A stretch of 17,765 bases of DNA from contig CAZIHO010000074.1 in assembly GCA_964538875.1 (NCBI GenBank), positions 1-17,765 on the forward strand. Reading direction: 5' to 3'. Shown piece after piece: positions 7,665-14,796 of this stretch. The DNA comes from CAZIHO01 sp964538875 (GTDB lineage Bacteria; Pseudomonadota; Gammaproteobacteria; Chromatiales; Chromatiaceae). Both the position numbers and the translations under genes were made by a program. A model generated the notes under the pieces. The model made no database searches, had not been told where the DNA came from, and saw only the letters and a program-made list of their open reading frames with translations. Within the stretch, counting starts at the first letter, position 1, and each line of letters opens with the position of its first letter.

Positions 7665-8618
7665 CTAACTCGATTTGCCCTGGGCCGCGTCCAGAGCCGC
7701 CCGCATGGGGGCGCTGTTGAGAATGTTCAGCACCTTGCCCGCGTAGTTGGGATCGGTGGCGTAACCGGCCTGCTGCAAGGCGCTGAAATAGGCGGCGTCG
7801 TTGGAGGCGGACAGGGCCTTTTGGTATCTGGGGTTGTCCCGGATCAGGGCCACATAGTCGGCGAAACACTGGTGATAGGACGGGTAGGCCCGGAAGTAAT
7901 CCTTGCGCCGCACCGCCACGCCATTTTCGTATTCCAGGGTGGACACGTTGGCCCGCTCCCCCTGCCATCTACCGCCCGCCTTGATGCCGAACAGGTTGTA
8001 GCTGTCCTTGCCGCCCTCGCCCCGGATCATGTGCCGGCCCCAGCCGGTTTCCAGAGCCGCCTGGGCGATCAGGCCCTGGGGGCTGACCCCCAGTTCCGCC
8101 GCCGCGTCCTGGGCCGCCGGCCAGAGTTCCGCCACGAATTGGTCCACGGAATCCAGCCGCTTGGGGGCTTCGGCGGCCGCTTCGACGCTGGCGCTCTGTT
8201 CCAGAGTTTGGCCACTCATGCCCGGCTTGAACGCCTTGGGTTCGGCGGTCTTCAGGGTCGGCACCCGGTGGGCCTGGTAATAGGCCAGGTCCTTGCCCTT
8301 GGGCGGCGCCTTGGATGAGTTGGCCTGGCCGCCGGTCAATTGGCGTTCGATGGTCTCCGCTAGTCCCAGCCCCTTACCGGACAGGTGCAATGCCAGTTGC
8401 TGGTCGTACATATCCCGGTAGAACAGGCTCTGTTGGCTGTCCATGATGCCTTCCCCCAGGCTCGCCTGGCGCATGCTCTTGACCATCATCTGGACCATCA
8501 GGCTCTCGAACTGCTTGGCCGTTTCCTTGGCGGCGGCGCCCTGGTTGGCCCGCGCCAGGGTCTTGAGGCTGTTGAGGCTGGCCACATCGGCGGCCAGTTG
8601 TTGGCTCGACAGGTTCAT
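7665..8618 (-). CDS. flgJ: Flagellar rod-cap protein and peptidoglycan hydrolase (FlgJ)
   Basis: FlgJ, 317 residues, has both parts. The N-terminal rod-assembly domain (about 30-95, with KQFESLMVQMMVKSMRQA) caps the growing rod. The C-terminal glucosaminidase-type domain (about 157-310) cuts peptidoglycan so the rod can pass. The catalytic-glutamate motif QAALETGWG is present, with Glu190, followed by YNLFGIKAG and, later, YPSYHQCFADYVALI. A Pro/Lys/Ser-rich linker (about 95-150) joins them. This two-domain form is typical of beta- and gammaproteobacteria; other groups have a separate hydrolase. The gene starts two bases after the flgI stop with no strong ribosome site of its own, suggesting translational coupling. 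Confidence 0.97.
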   Translation of the reverse strand: MNLSSQQLAADVASLNSLKTLARANQGAAAKETAKQFESLMVQMMVKSMRQASLGEGIMDSQQSLFYRDMYDQQLALHLSGKGLGLAETIERQLTGGQANSSKAPPKGKDLAYYQAHRVPTLKTAEPKAFKPGMSGQTLEQSASVEAAAEAPKRLDSVDQFVAELWPAAQDAAAELGVSPQGLIAQAALETGWGRHMIRGEGGKDSYNLFGIKAGGRWQGERANVSTLEYENGVAVRRKDYFRAYPSYHQCFADYVALIRDNPRYQKALSASNDAAYFSALQQAGYATDPNYAGKVLNILNSAPMRAALDAAQGKSS

Positions 8619-8620
8619 GG

Positions 8621-9754
8621 CTAGATCACGATCAATTCCGCCTTCAGGGAGCCCGCTTCCTTGAGCGCTTCCAGAATGGCCACCAGGTCGCTGGGCGAGG
8701 CACCCACCTCGTTCACCGCCCGCACCACTTCCTCCAGGGTCGGGCCGGGGGCAAACTTAAACATGGGCTTCTTCTCTTCCTTGACGTTGACGTTGCTCTT
8801 GGGCACCACCGCCGTTTGCCCCATGGACATGGGTTCCGGCTGGGACACCCGCACGTCTTCGCTGATGGTGACGGTCAGGCTGCCGTGGGACACCGCCGAT
8901 GGCCGCACCCGCACCTCGCTGTTGATGACCACAGTGCCGGTGCGGGAGTTGACGATCACCCGCGCCCGGGGCAGGCTGGAATCCACCTTCAGGTCTTCCA
9001 GCATGGACACGAAGGCAACCCGCTGGGTGGGATCCTGGGGCGCCGATACCTCCACCGATACCCCGTCCAGGGCCCTGGCGCTGCCTTCACCGACGGTCTG
9101 GTTCACCGCGTCGGCGATGCGCTTGGCGGTGGCGAAGTCCGACTCCCGCAGGTTCAACACCAAATGGGTGGTGGCCGCGAACGGCGACTCCACTTCCCGT
9201 TCCACGGTGGCGCCCCGGGGAATGCGGCCCACGTTGGGCACGTTCACCGACACCTTGGAGCCGTCCTTGCCGTCCGCCGACAGGCCGGACACCAGCAGAT
9301 TGCCCTGGGCCATGGCATAAACCTGGCCGTCGGCGCCCTTGAGGGGGGCCATCAACAGGGTGCCGCCGCGCAGGCTCTTGGAATTACCCAGGGAGGAGAC
9401 GGTCACGTCGATGACCTGGCCCCGCTTGGCGAACGCCGGCAGATCCGCCGTGAGCATCACCGCGGCCACGTTCTTGGGTTTGATCTTGGTGCCGGCTGGA
9501 ATCTGCACACCGAGCCGGGTGAGCATGGCGGTGAGGCTTTGGATCATCATCGGCGAATCCGTGTCCTTGTCGCCGGAGCCGTCCAGGCCCACCACCAGGC
9601 CATAGCCCACCAACTGGTTGGCGCGCACCCCGGCGATGTCGGCCAGGTCCTTGACCCGGTCCGCCCAGGCCAACTGGCCTAGCACCAGGAGCAGGACCCC
9701 CAACAGTGGGCCGGCGCCCTGGATCGAATGGAACTTGCGATGGGACTGGTACAT
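8621..9754 (-). CDS. flgI: Flagellar P-ring protein precursor (FlgI)
   Basis: FlgI, 377 residues, forms the P ring, the bushing around the rod in the peptidoglycan layer. A Sec signal peptide is visible: basic start, hydrophobic run LLGVLLLVLGQLAWA, and probable cleavage after Ala31, leaving a mature start DRVKDLADIAGVR as in the family. Conserved runs include NQLVGYGLVVGLDGSGDK and the C-terminal ILEALKEAGSLKAELIVI. AGGGA upstream of the ATG lies in the 13-base gap after flgH. The length is normal and no key segment is missing. Confidence 0.98.
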   Translation of the reverse strand: MYQSHRKFHSIQGAGPLLGVLLLVLGQLAWADRVKDLADIAGVRANQLVGYGLVVGLDGSGDKDTDSPMMIQSLTAMLTRLGVQIPAGTKIKPKNVAAVMLTADLPAFAKRGQVIDVTVSSLGNSKSLRGGTLLMAPLKGADGQVYAMAQGNLLVSGLSADGKDGSKVSVNVPNVGRIPRGATVEREVESPFAATTHLVLNLRESDFATAKRIADAVNQTVGEGSARALDGVSVEVSAPQDPTQRVAFVSMLEDLKVDSSLPRARVIVNSRTGTVVINSEVRVRPSAVSHGSLTVTISEDVRVSQPEPMSMGQTAVVPKSNVNVKEEKKPMFKFAPGPTLEEVVRAVNEVGASPSDLVAILEALKEAGSLKAELIVI

Positions 9755-9767
9755 GGCGATTCCCTGG

Positions 9768-10457
9768 CTAGAACGGCAGGATGGCGCTGATGAAGAACTT
9801 GCTCAGCCAGCCCATGACGGTCGCGTCGGCGGTTTGGCCGTCGCCCACGTAAATGATGGTGGCGTCCGCGATTTTGGTGGACGGGACCTTGTTGTCCGGA
9901 CCCACGTCGTAGGGCCGCACGATGCCGGACAGCTTGACGTATTCATTGCCCTGGTTGATGGCCAGGCGCTTCTCGCCCCGCACCAGCAGATTGCCGTTGC
10001 CCAGCACCTCGGTGACAGTCACCACCACGTCGCCGGTGAGGGCGTTTTTCTGGGTCGCGGAGCCGTCGCCGGAGAAGTCGTGTTCCGATTGGGTTTCCAT
10101 GGCCAGACTGGCGGTTTGGCCGTTGTCCATGCTCTTGCTGGGCGTCATGCCGAACAGGGTCGGATTGCTGATGCTGTTGGAGTTGGATTTTTTTGACGCC
10201 GCCGTGGCGGATTTGCTGGCGTCGGTCTTTTCCGACAGCACCACGGTCAGGATGTCCCCCACCCGTCGGGCGCGCAGATCCTCGAACAGCAACATGCCGG
10301 TGGCGTCGTTGTAGATGCTGCCGGTCTTCAGGCTGGCGACTGGCACCGGCTGGGGCCGCACCGGCGAGTACAGGGGATCTCGCACTGGGTTGTTATTGCA
10401 ACCGCCGACTAGGAGCGCCGCCAGCAGCAGTTCTAGGGATAGGCGTAGGGGGTTCAT
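9768..10457 (-). CDS. flgH: Flagellar L-ring lipoprotein precursor (FlgH)
   Basis: FlgH, 229 residues, forms the L ring in the outer membrane around the rod. The signal peptide ends in a lipobox LLVGGC, with Cys20 as the expected lipid-modified residue. Family runs are GSIYNDATGMLLFEDLRARRVGD, split here by normal variation, then VSEKTDASKS-type sequence, NLLVRGEKRLAINQGNEY, and the end KFFISAILPF. The ribosome site (AGAGA) is weak; the gene begins eight bases after the flgG stop, so coupling to flgG is likely. It assembles together with FlgI. Confidence 0.97.
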   Translation of the reverse strand: MNPLRLSLELLLAALLVGGCNNNPVRDPLYSPVRPQPVPVASLKTGSIYNDATGMLLFEDLRARRVGDILTVVLSEKTDASKSATAASKKSNSNSISNPTLFGMTPSKSMDNGQTASLAMETQSEHDFSGDGSATQKNALTGDVVVTVTEVLGNGNLLVRGEKRLAINQGNEYVKLSGIVRPYDVGPDNKVPSTKIADATIIYVGDGQTADATVMGWLSKFFISAILPF

Positions 10458-10465
10458 GGCAGTCT

Positions 10466-11251
10466 CTAGACGTTGTTGGTGAGATAGCTCAGCATGGCAT
10501 CGCTGGTGGAGATGGACTTGGAGTTCATCTCATAGGCGCGCTGGGTCTGGATCATGTTCACCAGTTCCTCCACCACGTTGACGTTGGAGCTTTCCAGGAA
10601 ACCCTGTTGCAGGGTGCCCAGGCTGTCGCTACCGGGATTGGCGGTGATGGGCGCGCCGCTGGCCACGGTTTCCCGGAATAGGTTGTTGCCGAGGGGCTCC
10701 AAACCCTGGGCGTTGGCGAAATTGGCCAACTCGATCTGGCCCACCTGGGTCGGCGTGGTGCTGCCGGAGGTCAGGGCAGACACCACGCCGTCGGAACCGA
10801 TGGTGATGCTGACGGTGTTGGTGGGGATGGTGATGGCCGGTTCCAGGGCATAGCCGTTGGGAGTGACCACCTTGCCTTCCTGGTTCATGGAGAAACTGCC
10901 GTCCCGGGTGTAAACAATGGTGCCGTCCGGATGCAGGATCTGGTAATAGCCCTTACCCTCGATAGCCACGTCCAGGGTATTGCCGGTCTGGGTAAGATTG
11001 CCCTGGCTGTGTTGTTTCATGGTGGCGACGGTGCGTACGCCGGTGCCGATCATGAGCCCAGACGGCAATTCCGTCTCCTGGGTGGAGTTGGCCCCCACTT
11101 GGCGAATGTTCTGGTACATGAGGTCCACGAACGCGGCCCGGTCCCGCTTGAAGCCGGTGGTGCTCACGTTGGCCAGGTTATTGGAGATGACCGCCATGTT
11201 GGTCTGTTGGGCGTCGAGTCCGGTTTTGGAAATCCACAGGGCGGGAAACAT
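10466..11251 (-). CDS. flgG: Flagellar distal rod protein (FlgG)
   Basis: FlgG, 261 residues, builds the distal rod, the drive shaft that crosses the periplasm inside the P and L rings. The start at MFPALWISKTGLDAQQTN is the conserved family start, with the rod motif NNLANVSTTGFKRDRAAF following, and the C-terminus YEMNSKSISTSDAMLSYLTNNV is typical. The open frame reaches up to 11410, but the extra 53 codons have no family similarity and cross the promoter, so the start at 11251 is chosen; GAGG precedes it. This is the first gene of the leftward operon and is preceded by a sigma-54-type promoter. flgF and flgBCDE, usually just upstream, are not in the window. Confidence 0.97.
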   Translation of the reverse strand: MFPALWISKTGLDAQQTNMAVISNNLANVSTTGFKRDRAAFVDLMYQNIRQVGANSTQETELPSGLMIGTGVRTVATMKQHSQGNLTQTGNTLDVAIEGKGYYQILHPDGTIVYTRDGSFSMNQEGKVVTPNGYALEPAITIPTNTVSITIGSDGVVSALTSGSTTPTQVGQIELANFANAQGLEPLGNNLFRETVASGAPITANPGSDSLGTLQQGFLESSNVNVVEELVNMIQTQRAYEMNSKSISTSDAMLSYLTNNV

Positions 11252-11453
11252 GGGCGGGTCCTCTAAGTGACGATGACAGGAGTCTGGTGTTTCATAAGCA
11301 ATATGCCTGCCAAGGCCGGCATAAGCCCGGTTGGCGGCTGGAATCCACCTTTTGCTTCCGGTGCGGGAACTCGCCTCGGCAAGGAGTTGCCGCTGGCGGG
11401 TTCCGGTCACCCGCTGCCCGGGAACGGGGCGCCTGGGCGCCGGGAAGTCGGCG
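11252..11453. other. Divergent intergenic region between flgG and the glycosyltransferase gene
   Basis: These 202 bases hold the sigma-54 promoter for flgG. I could not find a clear promoter for the rightward glycosyltransferase gene, nor an obvious activator site. There is no RNA gene. Confidence 0.5.
11297..11313 (-). promoter_or_regulatory. Sigma-54 (RpoN) promoter of the flgGHIJKL operon
   Basis: On the minus strand the sequence is TTGGCAGGCATATTGCT. It matches the sigma-54 consensus YTGGCACG-N4-TTGCW at every defined position except one (C to G next to the -24 element), with exactly ten bases between the GG and GC dinucleotides. It lies 46 bases upstream of the flgG ATG, giving a leader of about 35 bases. 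Such a promoter would need an activator of the FleQ/FlrA type, which is not in this window. Confidence 0.8.
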
Positions 11454-12593
11454 ATGCCTGAGCGGGACCGGCTGCTGCTCTGGTACTGGGGCCGTCGCGG
11501 CGGTGGCGCCCGCTATACCCTGGAGTTGGCCAGGGCGCTGGGGCGCCTGGGGCACTGGGACCTGTATCTGAGCCTGTCCCGACAATCCGAGTTATATGAG
11601 GAGACTAAGGCTCTGGGCTGGCCGGGCCTGGACCTGGATACCTTCAGCGGCCTGCCGTCGGCCCTGTGGCGTAGCCTGGGCGTACCGCGCCTGGCCCGGC
11701 GCATGGGCGACTACCTGGAGCGGGAACGTATCGGCCTGATGCTCTGCACCATGTCCCATCCCTGGGCCGGCTGGGTGGCGCGACGTTGCCGCTCCCCGGC
11801 ACGGCGCCAGGTGCTGACCCTGCACGACGCGCTGCCCCATCCCGGCGACCGCCTGTCCTGGATCGAATGGCGCCTGCGGGGCGGATTGGCCGGCACTGAT
11901 GGTCTCATTTGCCTGTCCCAGCATGTGCGGGACCAGGTGTTGGAGCGAACCGGCTATGCCCCGGAGCGGGTTTGGGTGGTGCCCCACGGCCCCTTCGACT
12001 TCGCCGCTGGCGCGGCGCGGCCGGAACCGGCGGGGCCACCACGGCGGCTGTTGTTCTTCGGGCGCATATTGCCTTATAAAGGCTTAGAGTTATTGCTGCG
12101 GGCCTTTGCCCTGATCGCTGATGCCTACGATTTGGAACTCCACATCGCCGGGCAAGGCGCCCTGGACCGGGACACCCGGCGCCTGGCCGCCCAGCCCCGG
12201 GTGCGACTCACCAACCGCTGGATTGACGAAGGGGAGGTGGCGTCCATCTTCCGGGCCGCCGATCTGGTGGTGGTGCCCTATCTGGAAGCCAGCCAATCCG
12301 GGGTAGTGGCCGCCGCCCAGGGCCTGGGTTTGCCAGTGGTAGTGACGCCGGTTGGGGGATTGCAGGAACAGGTACGTGGCGGCCTGACCGGCTTGGTGGC
12401 GGCAGGGCTGGCGCCCCAGGATTTGGCCGACGCCATCGCCGCCCTATGCCGGGATCCGGAACTGTACCGCCGCTGCCGGGACGGCGCCCGCCGCGCCGGC
12501 GCCATGGAGCCCGCCTGGGATGCCATCGCTGCACAGGTGACGGCGGCCTTGGAGCAGGTGCGACGTTTGCCGGTCAGGGACGGGGCTCCCTGA
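11454..12593 (+). CDS. Glycosyltransferase, GT4 family (GT-B fold)
   Basis: This 379-residue protein looks like a retaining GT4-type glycosyltransferase that moves a sugar from a nucleotide sugar to an unknown acceptor. The N-terminal acceptor half has GRRGGGARYTLELARAL, a glycine-rich loop typical of the first strand of the fold. The C-terminal donor half begins with LFFGRILPYKGLELLLRAF (about 204-222) and contains VVVPYLEASQSGVVAAAQ and GLPVVVTPVGGLQEQV, the donor-binding region. It has no membrane helix, so it is cytosolic or peripheral. The frame is open from 11331, but similarity starts at MPERDRLLLWYWG and GGAAG precedes that ATG, so 11454 is preferred. It diverges from flgG and converges with a chemoreceptor. 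A role in surface polysaccharide or flagellin glycosylation is possible but unproven. Confidence 0.88.
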   Translation: MPERDRLLLWYWGRRGGGARYTLELARALGRLGHWDLYLSLSRQSELYEETKALGWPGLDLDTFSGLPSALWRSLGVPRLARRMGDYLERERIGLMLCTMSHPWAGWVARRCRSPARRQVLTLHDALPHPGDRLSWIEWRLRGGLAGTDGLICLSQHVRDQVLERTGYAPERVWVVPHGPFDFAAGAARPEPAGPPRRLLFFGRILPYKGLELLLRAFALIADAYDLELHIAGQGALDRDTRRLAAQPRVRLTNRWIDEGEVASIFRAADLVVVPYLEASQSGVVAAAQGLGLPVVVTPVGGLQEQVRGGLTGLVAAGLAPQDLADAIAALCRDPELYRRCRDGARRAGAMEPAWDAIAAQVTAALEQVRRLPVRDGAP

Positions 12594-12618
12594 CCGGGCG
12601 CCGCTGGCTACGCCGGGT

Positions 12619-14271
12619 TTAGACCCGGTATCCCCGCACCAATCCTTGCAGATGGTCCGCCAGTCGGGACAACTCCTCGCTGGTGGACGCGGTGCGTTCG
12701 GCGCCGCTGGTGGTGCGGTCCGCCCCTTCGCTGATGCGTTCCACGTTGCGGCTGATTTCCTGGGCCACCGCGCTTTGTTCCTCGGCGGCGTTGGCGATTT
12801 GGGTGCTCATGTCCGTGATGCGATCCACCGCCGCCGCGATGGAATCCAGGGCACGGCCCGCTTCCATGGCCTGATCCACACCGGCCCGGGTTTGACCCCG
12901 GCTGGCCTCCATGACCTGCACCGCGTTCTTGGCGCCCGCTTGCAGCCGGTTGATCTTTTCCTGGATTTCCCGGGTCGATTGCTGGGTGCGGGACGCCAGG
13001 GTGCGCACCTCGTCCGCCACTACCGCGAAGCCCCGTCCGGATTCGCCAGCCCGGGCCGCCTCGATGGCCGCGTTCAGGGCCAACAGGTTGGTTTGTTCCG
13101 CCACGCCCTGGATCACGTCCAGCACCGAGCCGATGCCCTCGCTTTCCTGGTGCAGATCCCGGATGACCTGGGTCGCCTGCTCCGAATCATGGGCCAATTG
13201 TTCGATGGTTTGCGCAGTGCGGCGGGCGATGTCCTTGCCCCGCTGGGCGGCCTGGTCCGCTTCCCGGGTGGCGGCGGCGGCCTGGGACGCATTGCGGGCT
13301 ACCTCGTGGACCGTAGCGCTCATTTCGTTCATGGCGGTGGCCACCTGGTCGGTTTCCGTCTTCTGGTCCCGGATCGCGGCGCTGGTATGGGTGGTGATGT
13401 TGGAAGTTTCCTCGGCGGTGGCCACCAAATGCCCGACGGAAGTGCTCAAGTCCTTGACCACCGCATGGAATTTGTAGCCGACCTCGTTGAAACTGTTGGC
13501 GATGCGGCCCAACTCGTCCCGGGTCTGGTAGTCCACCCGGGCGGTGAGGTCCCCGCTGGCCATGCGCTGGGTTGCGTCCTGAATCTGCCGCACCGCCCGG
13601 CCCAGGCCGGTGATGGTAATGGCCGCCAGGACCACCACCAGCAGGATGCCCAACAGCAACACCAGGCCATTTAGGGCCACGGCGGTGCCTAACTCCTGGT
13701 GATAGGTGTCGAAGTCGTTCTTGGCGGTCTCCAATTGGGCATTCTGCAGGTTGGTGACCAATTCGAGGGCCTTTAAGAATTGGGCCCGGTAAGTCACCAG
13801 CAGCGCCTTGCCTACCTCGGCGAACTGGCCCGATTCCACGCTCTGGACCAGGGGGCGAAAGCCCTTGTTGGCTAGCTCCTCCCAGGCCGCTTTAAACTCC
13901 TCGGCCCCCCGGGCTTCCGGGCTGCCAACAGTCAGGCCACTCTTGTACTGGGTAAAGGCAGCGTCGATGTCACGCAGGTTATTGCGGATTCGATCGAGGT
14001 GCTGGCTAATGGGGTGGTTGTGGAGATCCGCGTAGGGCGAGCCGCTTTCGTGTTGCAGGGCGCTGAGAAACTGGCCACGGGTATCGGTCAACATGACCCG
14101 GATTTCGCCCAGAGACTGGCTTTGCACCAGGGCTTCCTTGGCCATTTGCTCGATGACCTCCTCGCCGTGGTACATACCGCGCAGGCCCAGGGCACCGATG
14201 ATCAACATGAAGACACTGGTGATGCTCACCATGAGCAAAAGGCGGTTGCGAATCGATAATTGGTTGATCAC
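12619..14271 (-). CDS. Methyl-accepting chemotaxis protein, Tar/Tsr-like
   Basis: This 550-residue transmembrane chemoreceptor has a membrane helix at about 10-32 and a periplasmic four-helix-bundle sensor (about 33-199, with NHPISQHLDRI). A second membrane helix is at 200-222, then HAMP (about 223-275) and a signalling coiled coil with its tip near 385-425 (EQTNLLALNAAIEAARAG, then GRGFAVVADEVRTLASRT). The C-terminus, LVRGYRV, has no NWETF-type tether. The ligand cannot be told. The start is GTG, chosen because AGGAA lies seven bases upstream (14279-14283) and the sequence after it, MINQLSIRNRLLLM, is a normal receptor start. A sigma-28-like promoter lies about 130 bases upstream, as for chemotaxis genes of late flagellar class. 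It converges with the glycosyltransferase gene, 25 bases away. Confidence 0.95.
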   Translation of the reverse strand: MINQLSIRNRLLLMVSITSVFMLIIGALGLRGMYHGEEVIEQMAKEALVQSQSLGEIRVMLTDTRGQFLSALQHESGSPYADLHNHPISQHLDRIRNNLRDIDAAFTQYKSGLTVGSPEARGAEEFKAAWEELANKGFRPLVQSVESGQFAEVGKALLVTYRAQFLKALELVTNLQNAQLETAKNDFDTYHQELGTAVALNGLVLLLGILLVVVLAAITITGLGRAVRQIQDATQRMASGDLTARVDYQTRDELGRIANSFNEVGYKFHAVVKDLSTSVGHLVATAEETSNITTHTSAAIRDQKTETDQVATAMNEMSATVHEVARNASQAAAATREADQAAQRGKDIARRTAQTIEQLAHDSEQATQVIRDLHQESEGIGSVLDVIQGVAEQTNLLALNAAIEAARAGESGRGFAVVADEVRTLASRTQQSTREIQEKINRLQAGAKNAVQVMEASRGQTRAGVDQAMEAGRALDSIAAAVDRITDMSTQIANAAEEQSAVAQEISRNVERISEGADRTTSGAERTASTSEELSRLADHLQGLVRGYRV

Positions 14272-14315
14272 TGATGGGTTCCTCGTCTAGTGACACGGCT
14301 CTGGGTAGTCCTAAC

Positions 14316-14342
14316 CCGATGGCCCGGCCGGGCCGCCATCGG
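14316..14342 (-). other. Leader hairpin of the chemoreceptor transcript
   Basis: CCGATGGC (14316-14323) and GCCATCGG (14335-14342) form an 8-bp perfect stem around an 11-base GC-rich loop. It falls between the sigma-28-like promoter and the GTG start, so it would be in the 5' untranslated RNA, about 45 bases before the start. It may stabilise the message; no known regulatory class is recognised. Confidence 0.35.
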
Positions 14343-14399
14343 TAATCCTCGGAAGACCAGCTAGCAAGCCACCCCGGCACCTTGGCCTTCCCTCGGGAC

Positions 14400-14427
14400 A
14401 TATCGACCGCACCCGGCCGCAACTTTA
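14400..14427 (-). promoter_or_regulatory. Sigma-28 (FliA)-like promoter of the chemoreceptor gene
   Basis: On the minus strand the -35 part is TAAAGTTG (consensus TAAAGTTT) and the -10 part is GTCGATAT (consensus GCCGATAA), separated by 12 bases instead of the usual 11. Its place upstream of a chemoreceptor gene is what FliA control predicts. The longer spacer and two mismatches in the -10 box lower the confidence. Confidence 0.65.
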
Positions 14428-14594
14428 GGGCCTTGAGCCACTGATTCCTCCCTGGATTCCCAGACGGCTGGGTGGCCCGCCCCGCTGGGTGTCCGCCTTG
14501 GCGAGTCAACGGCGGCCGGCGCGGCTTGATACTGACATGACCGGAATCAGGGTCAAGGCCATGCGGCCTGGTTTACTCTGTGCGATGCTCTGGG

Positions 14595-14646
14595 AGGGCA
14601 GTCCCGGCAACGGGAGACCAAGCCCTGGCCGGGGTGCCGGCACTCC
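14595..14646 (+). other. Compact two-hairpin element, possible structured RNA
   Basis: The outer stem AGGGC (14595-14599) pairs with GCCCT (14622-14626). Inside, TCCCG (14602-14606) pairs with CGGGA (14611-14615) around GCAA, a GNRA-type tetraloop. Four bases on, GGGGTG (14631-14636) pairs with CACTCC (14641-14646) around CCGG, with one G-U pair. It lies 150 bases before the kinase start. No known riboswitch class is matched with confidence. Confidence 0.3.
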
Positions 14647-14796
14647 TCTCGTGCAGAATAACCCTGGATTCCTGGTCAACCCAGCGCGGCCAGACTGGAC
14701 GGCGGCGTCGGGAGATCACCAGTTCCCAGGGGTGCCCGCAAGCGTTAGTGAATGACCTGCCTGCTCCTGCGGCATTAAATTAGGATAAAAAATAGA

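Larger units (their letters stand above)
14272..14796. other. Intergenic region between divergent chemoreceptor and sensor kinase genes
   Basis: These 525 bases hold the control regions of the two divergent genes. I see a leader hairpin (14316-14342) and a sigma-28-like promoter for the receptor, a compact two-hairpin element (14595-14646), and the direct repeat CCCTGGATTCC at 14450-14460 and 14662-14672. An 88-codon open frame (14489-14755) shows no protein-like features. No promoter for the kinase was recognised; AGGA (14782-14785) is its likely ribosome site. Confidence 0.6.

Noticed and set aside
8816..9682. Plus-strand open frame of 288 codons opposite flgI
   Set aside because: It is antisense to an unambiguous flgI gene and has a His/Gly-rich, non-protein-like composition.
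11331..11453. N-terminal extension of the glycosyltransferase
   Set aside because: The frame is open, but these 41 codons have no similarity to the family and no ribosome site; the inner ATG at 11454 has both.
12646..13674. Plus-strand open frame of 342 codons opposite the second chemoreceptor
   Set aside because: It is a shadow of the receptor; a similar shadow occurs opposite the other receptor (1237-1731) because the same conserved tip is read in the same antisense frame.
14595..14646. c-di-GMP-I or cobalamin riboswitch
   Set aside because: There is some likeness (a GNRA-capped hairpin enclosed by a GGC/GCC stem; a GGAGACC run), but the invariant core bases of either class are not present, so I do not assign one.
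14489..14755. 88-codon open frame in the receptor-kinase intergenic region
   Set aside because: It has no ribosome site, a Pro/Gly/Arg-rich composition typical of translated non-coding GC-rich DNA, and overlaps the hairpin element.
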